The notes below the pieces were generated by a model. It did no database searches. It was not told where the DNA came from and worked only from the letters and a program-made list of their open reading frames with translations. From Erythrobacter sp. (lineage in GTDB: Bacteria > Pseudomonadota > Alphaproteobacteria > Sphingomonadales > Sphingomonadaceae), in NCBI GenBank assembly GCA_009993635.1, contig JAACTC010000008.1, forward strand, positions 278,809 through 342,808: DNA of 64,000 nucleotides. Reading direction: 5' to 3'. Position numbers and translations under genes: made by a program. Positions 34,165-42,546 of this stretch are shown in pieces (position 1 is the stretch's first letter; every line of letters begins with the position of its first letter).

Positions 34165-35144
34165 GGCATTTCGGGCCGGCTGCCATCGGACGGGTGCCCC
34201 CGGTCGGACAACAGGAAACGCGCGAAGGTCTGCACGTGAAACTCCTCGAAATCGCGCTCCGGCTTTTCCAGCGGCGTTTCGAGGAAAGGCGCAACCTTGT
34301 CGTAATCGCCCGCTTCCACATGCAGGATCCGGTCGGGCGAATAGAACCAGTGGTCGCAGGCGCGGGGATTCGTCGTCACGATCTTGCGCCTGGCGCACAG
34401 GTTCTCGATCGTGCGCATGGTCAGCCCGGTTTGCTTGTGGTTGCCGAAGTCGAACGTCGCCGAAGAATCGCGCACCATCGCGCGGAAACGCTTCTGCGAG
34501 ATGGGCTTCAGCGAAACACCGCGCGGCCTTGCGACCTTGAGCAACTTCGGCACGATCGGTGGCCGGACGGCCATGAACGCATCGAAAGCAATCCCGTGCT
34601 GCGCGCAATAGGAGCGGAACCTGTCGATGGCGAGATAGCGATCGGGGTTCACGATATTGCCGACGAAATAGATCTGCGGGTCACTGGCCGATGCGGCGGG
34701 CAATCCCTGGAAATCGCGCAGGCCGAATAGCGGCAGGTACTCGATACCCAGATCGATCGAATCCTGCCGGTCGAAGGTGAAGGCGGTGTCGAAAAAGCGG
34801 ACCTTCGAGGCGTAGTCGTGCGTATGCAGCGAATCCCAGTTGTAGAGAACGAAGCGGGCCTGGGGGAAGGTTTTGCGGGCAAGGTCCAGATTGTCGTCCG
34901 ACACCTGATGGCACTGCAGGAACAGCACCATGTCGTAAGGCTTGCCCGCCTCGTGCTGGATGATGCCGCGATGGTAGCGATCATAGGCCTGCCGCTGCCG
35001 CTCCGGCCAAAATCGCAGCGCCTTATAATAGGGTGTGCGCGCGAAGATGTCGTGAAAGGTCACCTCGTGGCCGAGTGCTTCGAGCTCTGCCGAGATAGCC
35101 TTGGTATAGCGATGATAGTCGAGACCGATGAACAGGATTTTCAT
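34161..35144 (-). CDS. CgeB-like glycosyltransferase, copy B
   Basis: Paralogue of the gene at 33190-34164, 327 residues long. It shares MKILFIGLDYHRYTKAISAE, RFVLYNWDSLHTHDYASK, FDFGNHKQTGLTMRTIENLC and KIVTTNPRACDHWFY, while the central parts differ. This suggests the same fold and chemistry with different acceptors. The start codon at 35144 leaves a 187-base gap to the low-GC polymerase gene upstream, so a promoter could lie there. Confidence 0.78.
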   Translation of the reverse strand: MKILFIGLDYHRYTKAISAELEALGHEVTFHDIFARTPYYKALRFWPERQRQAYDRYHRGIIQHEAGKPYDMVLFLQCHQVSDDNLDLARKTFPQARFVLYNWDSLHTHDYASKVRFFDTAFTFDRQDSIDLGIEYLPLFGLRDFQGLPAASASDPQIYFVGNIVNPDRYLAIDRFRSYCAQHGIAFDAFMAVRPPIVPKLLKVARPRGVSLKPISQKRFRAMVRDSSATFDFGNHKQTGLTMRTIENLCARRKIVTTNPRACDHWFYSPDRILHVEAGDYDKVAPFLETPLEKPERDFEEFHVQTFARFLLSDRGHPSDGSRPEMP

Positions 35145-35331
35145 GATAGCAAGTGTCCGGCGTTTGACGACTTGCATAGCGCGGACGCGGCACGCTTCGC
35201 CTGCCATTGCCTCCGTAGACGATCGCGCTGTATGATGATGCGTGTGCGGCTGCCAGCAGCGATGCAGTAGTCCGGAATGCCTACTGGTGCGCTAAAAGCT
35301 CTAATGACCCTATCGTAGTGCACTGCTCCGG

Positions 35332-36672
35332 TCATGCCTTCCTCACCGCCATGGAACGGCTCTTACGGTGCGCTGCGCGCGTACGCTTACCGACGCCCGC
35401 TGAATAGCCGGGGGTGGCAGGAGCAACGTTATCTGGGACCCTGCGTCGTACCGCACGCGCGACATTAGGTATGAGAAATCCGCTGAGGATGATTGCCAGG
35501 AAGAACGGTGTGAGTATGAGAGTTTCGCCAATAAAGGTCATAAAAAAAGCAGCACCAATTAGCCACTTATGCCGAAAAAACCGCTGGCGTGCGAGGCCAA
35601 GAAAAACCACTAGGGCAAAGGGAATACCCAAAAGCCCCATCAGTTCCATGACGCCGTTACTAGTGGTGCGTGCTTCAGCGCGAGATGTTTTTACAGTAGT
35701 CCGAGGATCTCCGTATCTGAGCATCTCTTGGGCATAGCGCTCGTTATCGAGACCTACACCAAATAAAGGATATCGTAGAGCAACGTTCAATCCGGCTTCG
35801 GCATCGTACTGCCTCGCGACGGCGGATCCTCGTGTCTCGCCATACAACTTCTCCTGCGTATTCAGGGATGTGATAACCAGCGTAGGTCCAAGAAAAATTG
35901 GCACTGCCGAAAGCAAAAGAAATCGTTGTGCTGCCGAGGCCGCCGACCAGCGTTCGGCCGCGTACGCCACACAAATCAATGAAGCAATGAGCAAACCGGT
36001 AGTTGACTGAAGCGTGAAAAGAGCAACAATCGCGAGTGCTCCGTCGGACAAACTGCGGCGTCGGAATAAGCCAAGATACAAAAACAAGTTAAGGTAAATC
36101 TGGAAGACTCCCGGCTCCCAAAAAAAACCGTTCGGTCTCTTAAAGATAGAAATTAGACTCGAGGGGTCGTGATAGGTGAAAATTAGCGCAATGCTGCGAT
36201 ACTCGAGTTCTCCTTCGATTAGAACATACGGCCTAAATTCACTCGGGATCACGAGAGCGAGTACAAACGTCGCTATTGCTTGGAAAGCGAATAGCCTCAA
36301 GATCAGGGTCAAGTCGGCGGCCAGAGTTTCCTTTCTTTCATGAACGTAGACTGAGAGCACGAGCCACCCACCCAGAATCGCCAAGAATCTCCCTGCAAAT
36401 CCCCCTGTAGACCCCGAAATAAAGCCGATGAATGCGATCAACAGAAATCCAGCGATGAAAAGCCAGATATGACGGTGGCTCGGTTTGAGAAGTTCCGAGG
36501 GATGCCGCAACATTAGCGCGGGGCCTATGAAGCCGGCGTACAGGATTGCCTTGGGAAACAGCAGGTTTCCACCGCTCGCCAAGATCGCGAAGAACAGCAT
36601 CACTCGCCGCGCATACATCCGCAGCGTCGGGTCGGTCAGCAGGGCGCCAGTCTGAGACGTTGACATCGTCAT
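35332..36672 (-). CDS. Low-GC Wzy-type O-antigen polymerase candidate
   Basis: Polytopic membrane protein of 446 residues with about ten hydrophobic segments. The loop motif FGVGLDNERYAQEML and the following TSNGVMELMGLLGIPFALVV correspond to the Wzy/O-antigen polymerase region. Base composition is clearly unlike its neighbours: hand counts of the 60-base lines at 35521 and 36121 give 38% and 40% GC, against 65% at 30001. The basic C-terminal tail (RTRAAHRKSRS) is cytoplasmic. Polymerases are the most exchanged genes of such loci, so recent transfer is likely. Confidence 0.78.
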   Translation of the reverse strand: MTMSTSQTGALLTDPTLRMYARRVMLFFAILASGGNLLFPKAILYAGFIGPALMLRHPSELLKPSHRHIWLFIAGFLLIAFIGFISGSTGGFAGRFLAILGGWLVLSVYVHERKETLAADLTLILRLFAFQAIATFVLALVIPSEFRPYVLIEGELEYRSIALIFTYHDPSSLISIFKRPNGFFWEPGVFQIYLNLFLYLGLFRRRSLSDGALAIVALFTLQSTTGLLIASLICVAYAAERWSAASAAQRFLLLSAVPIFLGPTLVITSLNTQEKLYGETRGSAVARQYDAEAGLNVALRYPLFGVGLDNERYAQEMLRYGDPRTTVKTSRAEARTTSNGVMELMGLLGIPFALVVFLGLARQRFFRHKWLIGAAFFMTFIGETLILTPFFLAIILSGFLIPNVARAVRRRVPDNVAPATPGYSAGVGKRTRAAHRKSRSMAVRKA

Positions 36673-36728
36673 TCTCTAACGTTTCCAATCTGGATTTGCT
36701 GCCCATCGTGGCGTGGCCCGATAGCGTT

Positions 36729-36746
36729 CGGGGGCCGCCGCCCCCG
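36729..36746 (-). terminator. GC hairpin between capsule-like and polymerase genes
   Basis: The arms CGGGGGC and GCCCCCG pair perfectly around a four-base loop (CGCC). The hairpin sits in the 169-base gap at the edge of the low-GC polymerase gene. No T-run follows on the minus strand, so it may only attenuate or stabilise the transcript. Confidence 0.3.
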
Positions 36747-36841
36747 CTTGCGATGCCCGCTACCAAGATTAAGCTCTGAGGGAAACGAAAGCTAGTCCGC
36801 CAAACGATGGCGCGCGCGGCGGCGGCCCACGGCCTGGTTAA

Positions 36842-38386
36842 TTAGGAAGCGGTTGCGCCATGGTGGTTGAGAACAGCCACTGGCACACCCGTTATAAGCG
36901 ATTCGATCATTCGTGTAACCGCCGGTTGCGCCGTCCAGTGCGACAGCGGTTTTTCGATCCAGCGGGGATAGTCAGCCGGATTGAAGGTCGAAAACACCCA
37001 ATTACAGCATTGCGTGATATAGAAACACAGTTTCGCGTCGTCTTTCATCTCCGGTGAGACCGGGACATTGGTTGCCGCTACGCGCAGCAAGGCACGCTCG
37101 TAGTCAGCGAGAGTTAGCGCCTTCTCGACAAATCCCAGATCGGCGTAATAGGATGCAGAGCCGGTGACAACCGGTCGCCCGAAGGCGACCGCCTCCATCC
37201 CGATGGTGGAGGTATGGACGACAACCGCCCGTACCTTTTCCAAAAGCGCATAGCTGTTAATGGGGTCTTGCGCCGCGATGAAATGCAGTCGCTCATGCTC
37301 TCCGAATTCGCGGCTGAGCATCAGGCGATAATCTTCGCTCGTGGCTGCGATCGGCAAGCGTTCAGCGGGATGCTGGCGCACGATGACCGGTCGGTCGGTT
37401 TTGTCGAGCAGGATGCGGACCGTCTCCACGATCCAGCTCGTATTGTCCGGGAAGGCGCGATGCGGGCCGAGCGCCGCCGCGTCCCACGAGGAGTTGAGCG
37501 CGATAAGGATGCCGCCGTCCAGTTCGCCCCCACCGCCGGTCGCTCCGCTGACTTGCGAGGAAAAGACATCCACCCCTTCGCGGCGCTTGGCGATTTCCGC
37601 ATCCGCGCGTTCGAGCGCGCCGTCGCGGTCGGCCGTATGGTTCTGCCAATGATCTTTCAGCATACGGAAGGCGATCGGCACATCGTCGAGATGGCAAGCC
37701 AGCCCGTTTGCCGCCAACATGGTGGTTTCGTACCCGCCGGTATCGAACGTCGCTATCCGCATCCCGCGTTCGCGCGATTCCTTTACCCACAGACCGGAGT
37801 CGCCGAACACACCACCGCACATGAACAGAAGATCGCACTTGCCCGTTCGCTCTAGCAGTGCCTTGATATGACCATGAGCGCGAATGGTGGAGCCTACCTT
37901 ACGCCGAAATATGGCTTGGCGCCCCTTTTGCGGCATTTCGCCGCGCAGTTCCCATGTCGTGTTCAAAGCGGCTAATCGTTCATTTTCAAGTCGATCGTCT
38001 CTGTCTAGCGGATGGGGATCGAAGTCGGTCAGGCGCAGAACATCGAAGCGGGTCGCAACACGCCCCATGACAGTATTCAAGGACCGCATGATCACGTAAT
38101 GCCGAAAGGCGCCTGCTCCATCGGGTACATCGTCAAGAACAAAGCGCACTCGTGCGCCACCGGCGGCCATCATCAGCCCTACGGCCAATGTGTGCCAGGG
38201 CACGTAGGTACCTTCCCAAGGAGAAACGACGATAAGCGTCTCGGGGCCTTCGGCTACGCTGGGATCGTAAGTGGAGAGAAATTCGGTGACCCAGCGATCC
38301 ATGCTGACTACCGATCTTCTCCAGAACAACGGATTGAATCCCATTGCACGCACCACGCGCGATTTCAGTGGGTCAAAAAAGTGCAT
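36842..38386 (-). CDS. Capsule-polysaccharide-transferase-like protein
   Basis: Protein of 514 residues with no confident named family. The C-terminal half looks like the nucleotide-binding half of GT-B capsule or CDP-glycerol transferases: RPVIVRQHPAERLPIA and then VVVHTSTIGMEAVAFGRPVV with ASYYADLGF. The N-terminal half has TLIVVSPWEGTYVPWHTLA and FMCGGVFGDSGLWVKESRER. The start at 38386 (MHFFDPLKSR) has AAGGA six bases upstream; an ATG at 38392 and a TTG at 38422 are also in frame. Its GC is somewhat lower than average. It probably transfers a sugar or a Kdo/nonulosonate residue, by analogy only. Confidence 0.66.
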   Translation of the reverse strand: MHFFDPLKSRVVRAMGFNPLFWRRSVVSMDRWVTEFLSTYDPSVAEGPETLIVVSPWEGTYVPWHTLAVGLMMAAGGARVRFVLDDVPDGAGAFRHYVIMRSLNTVMGRVATRFDVLRLTDFDPHPLDRDDRLENERLAALNTTWELRGEMPQKGRQAIFRRKVGSTIRAHGHIKALLERTGKCDLLFMCGGVFGDSGLWVKESRERGMRIATFDTGGYETTMLAANGLACHLDDVPIAFRMLKDHWQNHTADRDGALERADAEIAKRREGVDVFSSQVSGATGGGGELDGGILIALNSSWDAAALGPHRAFPDNTSWIVETVRILLDKTDRPVIVRQHPAERLPIAATSEDYRLMLSREFGEHERLHFIAAQDPINSYALLEKVRAVVVHTSTIGMEAVAFGRPVVTGSASYYADLGFVEKALTLADYERALLRVAATNVPVSPEMKDDAKLCFYITQCCNWVFSTFNPADYPRWIEKPLSHWTAQPAVTRMIESLITGVPVAVLNHHGATAS

Positions 38387-38468
38387 CTGCATCCTTACGG
38401 TAGACGGCTCGCCCGACAGCAAAATCGGGCTGATCGTTTTGGCGGTCGCAAAGTCAGCCGCCCTTAGG

Positions 38469-39764
38469 TTAGGGATCTCTGAATCGCAAACCCCGCTCTC
38501 CCCGGGTGGCCAGCCACCATCCGCCGACCACCAGCAGCGCGGTGAATGTCAGGCCCAGCGTCCGCACGATCACGACGCTTTCGAGCGAGAGAACGGTGTT
38601 CGAAACCACGGCGGCCAGCAGCACGAGAGCCAGTGCGAGCGACCCGCCGCCATAGGCGATCAGGAGGTACCGGTACCGAATGAGCACGCTGAACGCCAAG
38701 GCGAACGCAGAGCTTACGGTCAGCACCAGCGCCCCCGGAGCGATCAGGTACACATAAACGAGGTCGCCGATATATTTGGGCGCCAGCAGTCCCAGTACAG
38801 GCTCCGCAAGGAAGGCGATCGCGATCGCGACCGCCACCGCATAGCCGATGAGCAAGGCCAGGTAGGTGCGCATCGTACTGGCGAGGCGGGCGGTATCGCG
38901 CTGTTCATGGGCGCGTACCGCAGCGGGAAGCATGATCGCATCGAGAGCGGCCGGCACCAGCTGCAGCAAGGTCAGCACCATGATCGCGATGAACAGGTGA
39001 CCCAGCGCCTCGATCCCCAGTTCCGCAATCACATACCAGCGTTCGAGCTGGACGTTGAGCTGCAGCAGCATTCCGGACAGGAAAATCACGAACCCGGCGG
39101 CAAGGATGCGGCGCGCCAGCGGCCAGGCGAGCGCAAACCGGCTGGGCTTGCGCACCTCCTTCACGAAAGCCGCAAGGATCACGAAAAGGCCGGGCTGGGC
39201 CATGATCACGGCCATGCAGGCGAGGAGTGGCGATAGGGGGAGCAGGGCGAAGAACGCCAGTGCGGCCAGCGCCGATCCCAGATTGATCGCGTTCAGCATC
39301 GACAGGCGTTGCTCGGCGATCATCAGGTTGGTCTGCCAGTTGCGCACCAGCGATGCCGCCCCCCCCGCCACGCCGAGCGCGCCGATCAGTCCGTCCTCCA
39401 GACGCGCCATCAGCAACAGCGAAACGCCTGCGACGATCATCGCGATGGCGCACAGGACGCCGATGAAGCTGAATACGAAATCCACCAGCTCCTGCTGTTC
39501 GTCATCCTTGGCGGAAAGGATCAGCCGGTAAGCGCCGTTGATCACCCCGAACTGGAGCATGCCCAGCAGCATCACCACTGACTGGAGAAGGGTGATGAGG
39601 CCCAGCTCGCGATAGTCGAGAACCTGCAGGAACACATAGGCGCGCACCAGCACAAGCAGGTTCACGGCCAGATTGATGACGACGTAGAGAAACCGCTCGT
39701 CGCGCCATTGGGTCGCGATCAGGGCAAGACGCGAACGGGGCGGAGCGGGCGGTGTCGTATCCAT
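38469..39764 (-). CDS. Wzx-type oligosaccharide flippase
   Basis: Polytopic inner-membrane protein of 431 residues with about 12 hydrophobic segments, as expected for the MOP superfamily flippases that move lipid-linked repeat units across the membrane. Typical parts are FLQVLDYRELGLITLLQSVV near the start and LVRNWQTNLMIAEQRLSML mid-protein. The ATG at 39764 follows the HisH-like gene by 26 bases; the open frame upstream of it is shadow. Only one flippase is seen although two polymerase-like genes exist. Confidence 0.85.
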   Translation of the reverse strand: MDTTPPAPPRSRLALIATQWRDERFLYVVINLAVNLLVLVRAYVFLQVLDYRELGLITLLQSVVMLLGMLQFGVINGAYRLILSAKDDEQQELVDFVFSFIGVLCAIAMIVAGVSLLLMARLEDGLIGALGVAGGAASLVRNWQTNLMIAEQRLSMLNAINLGSALAALAFFALLPLSPLLACMAVIMAQPGLFVILAAFVKEVRKPSRFALAWPLARRILAAGFVIFLSGMLLQLNVQLERWYVIAELGIEALGHLFIAIMVLTLLQLVPAALDAIMLPAAVRAHEQRDTARLASTMRTYLALLIGYAVAVAIAIAFLAEPVLGLLAPKYIGDLVYVYLIAPGALVLTVSSAFALAFSVLIRYRYLLIAYGGGSLALALVLLAAVVSNTVLSLESVVIVRTLGLTFTALLVVGGWWLATRGERGLRFRDP

Positions 39765-39790
39765 GAGGAAGGGTGCAGCGGGGCGGGCGC

Positions 39791-40432
39791 CTACTGATCG
39801 AGGAAGTTGCCGACGATCTGCAACCCGACCTTGCCGCTCTTTTCCGGGTGGCACTGGAAGGCGGTGATGTTGTTGCGCCGGATTGCAGCGCATACCGGGA
39901 AACCCTGATAATCCGCCTCGGCCAGCCGCCAGTCGTCATCCTGCGGGAAGCAGTTGTACGAATGCACGAAATAGGCAGAGGCGTCGGCCGGCAGGCCGGC
40001 AAGCACCGTGTCGTCCCACGTTTCGCGCGTATCGGGCCGCAGCAGGCGGCTCCACCCGATATGCGGCACCTTGCGGTTGCCTGCCTCGTCCGCGCTGGGG
40101 ATCGCACCGACATGGCCGGGCACCAGGCCCAGCCCTTCATGCTTGCCGTATTCGAGGCTGTAATCGAACAGCAGCTGCATCCCCACGCAGATGCCCAGAA
40201 ACGGGCGTTCGGTTTCCACGAAGGCCTTCACCGCATCGGCCAACCCCTTGTCGCGCAGGGTATTGGCGCAGGGCTCGAACGCGCCCACGCCGGGCAGCAG
40301 CAGCCGTTCTGCATCACGCACCTCGGCAAAGCGGGAGGCGAAAACAGGCTCTCCGCCTGCGGTTTCGATGGCCCGTGCCACGCTGAAGAGGTTGCCGATC
40401 CCATAATCGACGATCGTTACCGTGCGCCCCAT
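39791..40432 (-). CDS. HisH-like glutamine amidotransferase for sugar amidation
   Basis: Class I glutaminase of 213 residues, close to imidazole-glycerol-phosphate synthase subunit HisH. It has VTIVDYGIGNLFSVARAIE, LLLPGVGAF, the nucleophile elbow PFLGICVGMQLLFD and the His-x-Glu end FQCHPEKSGKVG. The context (beside an N-acetyl sugar amidotransferase and a HisF-like gene, with no other his genes) shows it serves nonulosonic-acid modification, as the WbpG/HisH/HisF sets do in other Gram-negatives. Its ATG overlaps the HisF-like stop by one base (TGATG). Confidence 0.86.
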   Translation of the reverse strand: MGRTVTIVDYGIGNLFSVARAIETAGGEPVFASRFAEVRDAERLLLPGVGAFEPCANTLRDKGLADAVKAFVETERPFLGICVGMQLLFDYSLEYGKHEGLGLVPGHVGAIPSADEAGNRKVPHIGWSRLLRPDTRETWDDTVLAGLPADASAYFVHSYNCFPQDDDWRLAEADYQGFPVCAAIRRNNITAFQCHPEKSGKVGLQIVGNFLDQ

Positions 40433-41202
40433 CACGCGACCTCCACATCCTGCCGAACGCCCATTTCCGCCTCGAGCGCGGCGGCGCGGATCTCGGGCAA
40501 TGTCGCGCGGCCGTAATGCAGCATGTCGGCAATCGCGATGGCATCCGCCCCGTGTTCGTAGGCATCGACCATGTGCGCGGTGCTACCCATGCCGCCGCTG
40601 GCGATGATGGGGATCGGGACGACCTTGGACACTTCCTCGATCAGCGCGGTGTCGAAGCCCTTGCGGGTGCCCTCCTGGTCGACCGAAGTCAGCAGGATTT
40701 CGCCCGCCCCGGCTTCGTAGCCGCGACGGCACCATTCGACCGCGTCGATGCCGGTAAATTCGCGCCCGTTATCGGTGAAGCATTCCCACTTGCCCGGTCC
40801 GGTCCGCTTGGCTTCCACGCCCAGTACCATGCACTGCGCCCCGAACACCTGCGCCACTTCGGTAATGAGCTCGGGCCGGCGGAGCGCCGCGGTGTTGATC
40901 GCGCATTTGTCCGCGCCCGCGCGCAGCATGGCGCGTACATCGTCGACCGAGCGGATACCGCCTCCCACCGTAAGCGGCACGAAGATATCGCGCGCCGCCC
41001 GGCTGACGATATCGTGGAGCGAGTTGCGGCCGTACAGGCTGGCGACGATATCGATATAGATCAGCTCGTCCGCGCCCTGTTCGTAATAACGGCGCGCGTA
41101 TTCCTGCGGGTCCCCGATGACCCGCAGGCCTTCGAGGTGGATCCCCTTGATCAGGTTCGGCCCCTTCACGTCGAGCCGGGCGATGAGCCGGGCGTTCCTC
41201 AT
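40432..41202 (-). CDS. HisF-like cyclase subunit for sugar amidation
   Basis: TIM-barrel protein of 256 residues similar to HisF. It has RLIARLDVKGPNLIKGIHL, FVPLTVGGGIRSVDDVRAML, GADKCAINTAALRRPELI, GAGEILLTSVDQEGTRKGFD and IIASGGMGSTAHMVDAYEHG. It carries ammonia made by the HisH-like subunit towards the partner amidotransferase. The start overlaps the amidotransferase stop by four bases (ATGA). It differs from housekeeping HisF in the KRTGPGKWECFTDNG insertion and in its genomic setting. Confidence 0.87.
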   Translation of the reverse strand: MRNARLIARLDVKGPNLIKGIHLEGLRVIGDPQEYARRYYEQGADELIYIDIVASLYGRNSLHDIVSRAARDIFVPLTVGGGIRSVDDVRAMLRAGADKCAINTAALRRPELITEVAQVFGAQCMVLGVEAKRTGPGKWECFTDNGREFTGIDAVEWCRRGYEAGAGEILLTSVDQEGTRKGFDTALIEEVSKVVPIPIIASGGMGSTAHMVDAYEHGADAIAIADMLHYGRATLPEIRAAALEAEMGVRQDVEVA

Positions 41203-42512
41203 GCGCGCGCGTCCGTGCGCTCCCACGGCGTGTGGCGCAGCTTCCATTCGTTGTCTTCGATCTTCCACAGGTGGGGCGAGCGGAAGGTATCGGCCAGCGC
41301 CAGGAATTCGTCGCGGTCCATGCCGATATAGTCGAGGAACTCGGCCTCGTAACGCGCCGGATATTCGCCCTCGTACCGTTCCATCAGCGCAAGGCCTTCT
41401 TCCTTGGTGATGTGTTCGTTGCGGATTTCCTGCGCGGAATCCATCATCGCACGGCCTACGCCGAACTTGATCCAGCGCGTCCAGTAGAAGAACCCGTCGA
41501 CCTTGTCGTCGAGGCTGTTGTATTTGGAATAGGTGCCTTCTGTCCGGATCGGGTTGGCTTCGAAGCCGGTATGTTCGACCGCGTAGTAATAGGCTTCCTG
41601 CGGCACCCACTTCACGTAGTAGCCGAGATATTTCCAGTCGATGCCCTTTTCGACCAGCACCTCGTTCTCCATCGGGAGATAGCTCTTGAGGTCGGCCAGC
41701 GGGATGCCTTCATCGACATATTCGCCGATCGGCTTGCCGCCCAGCAGCATGTCGCGCACGTCGCGCCCGCGATAGTAATCGAGCTGGAAGCCTTCGCTTT
41801 CCGCCTCGCCGTCGCCGCCGGCGTAGTTCGAGGTCTTGTGGCTCACCTGCTCGCCATATTCGCCCGGCATTTCGCCGTAGAAGATCAGCGGGATGTTCAG
41901 CTTGGCCGCCATCTTGGCGACGAAGGTCTTCTGGCCGAGGATGAACGGCTGGAACGGGTGCAGCAGGTTGATCGTCGCATTGCGGGTCAACAGGCGGTGG
42001 ATCTTGCCGTTGGGGGTGTACAGGTAGTTGTCGAAACCGCCCTCGTGCAGCCAGGCCTGGAAGTTCTTCCAGCCGATATCGGTGTAAAGGTGCGGCGACC
42101 AGGTGACGGTGAGCGGGTGCATCCCGTACTTGTACTTGAGCAGGTGGGACTGCATCGCGCTGTCCTTGCCGCCCGAACCGCCGACGATGCAATCATAGCT
42201 GCCATCGTCCTTGCGATAGCGATCGCACAGGTCGAGCAGCTCCTTCTCGCGCTCTTCCCAGTCGATTTCGCCGTCGCGCTTCATGTCGTTGAAGCGGCAG
42301 GCGTGGCATACGCCCTCGCCGTCGAACGACATGGTCGTCTTGGTCGATTCCTTGCCGTGCGAATACTCGTTCGAGCTCATCGGCTGCTGGTTCGACATGT
42401 TGCAGCGGACGCAGAACTTCACGTCGCGCGGCAAGCCGTAGAGAACGTCTAGCTCGCCACTATCCTTGTCGTAACGCGCGCGGTCGACCTGTGCGCTGGG
42501 TCCGATATTCAT
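41199..42512 (-). CDS. N-acetyl sugar amidotransferase (PseA/WbpG family)
   Basis: ATP-dependent amidotransferase of 437 residues that turns an N-acetyl group into an acetamidino group. A zinc-ribbon-like start (FCVRCNMSNQQP, then GVCHACRFND) precedes the PP-loop ATPase motif YDCIVGGSGGKDSAMQSHLL. Further family blocks are LTVTWSPHLYTDIGWKNFQ, HPFQPFILGQK and FYGEMPGEYGE. With the legionaminic-acid genes upstream and HisF/HisH-like genes downstream, the likely product is a 5-acetamidino nonulosonic acid, as described for Legionella and Campylobacter glycans. The exact target position is inferred. Confidence 0.9.
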   Translation of the reverse strand: MNIGPSAQVDRARYDKDSGELDVLYGLPRDVKFCVRCNMSNQQPMSSNEYSHGKESTKTTMSFDGEGVCHACRFNDMKRDGEIDWEEREKELLDLCDRYRKDDGSYDCIVGGSGGKDSAMQSHLLKYKYGMHPLTVTWSPHLYTDIGWKNFQAWLHEGGFDNYLYTPNGKIHRLLTRNATINLLHPFQPFILGQKTFVAKMAAKLNIPLIFYGEMPGEYGEQVSHKTSNYAGGDGEAESEGFQLDYYRGRDVRDMLLGGKPIGEYVDEGIPLADLKSYLPMENEVLVEKGIDWKYLGYYVKWVPQEAYYYAVEHTGFEANPIRTEGTYSKYNSLDDKVDGFFYWTRWIKFGVGRAMMDSAQEIRNEHITKEEGLALMERYEGEYPARYEAEFLDYIGMDRDEFLALADTFRSPHLWKIEDNEWKLRHTPWERTDARA

Positions 42513-42546
42513 TGTCTCAACCTCTTCGGAATGGAAATCTGCGGGA

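Noticed and set aside
39791..41202. Reading the HisH-like and HisF-like genes as histidine biosynthesis genes
   Set aside because: They are coupled to a PseA/WbpG amidotransferase inside a nonulosonic-acid operon, with no other his genes around.
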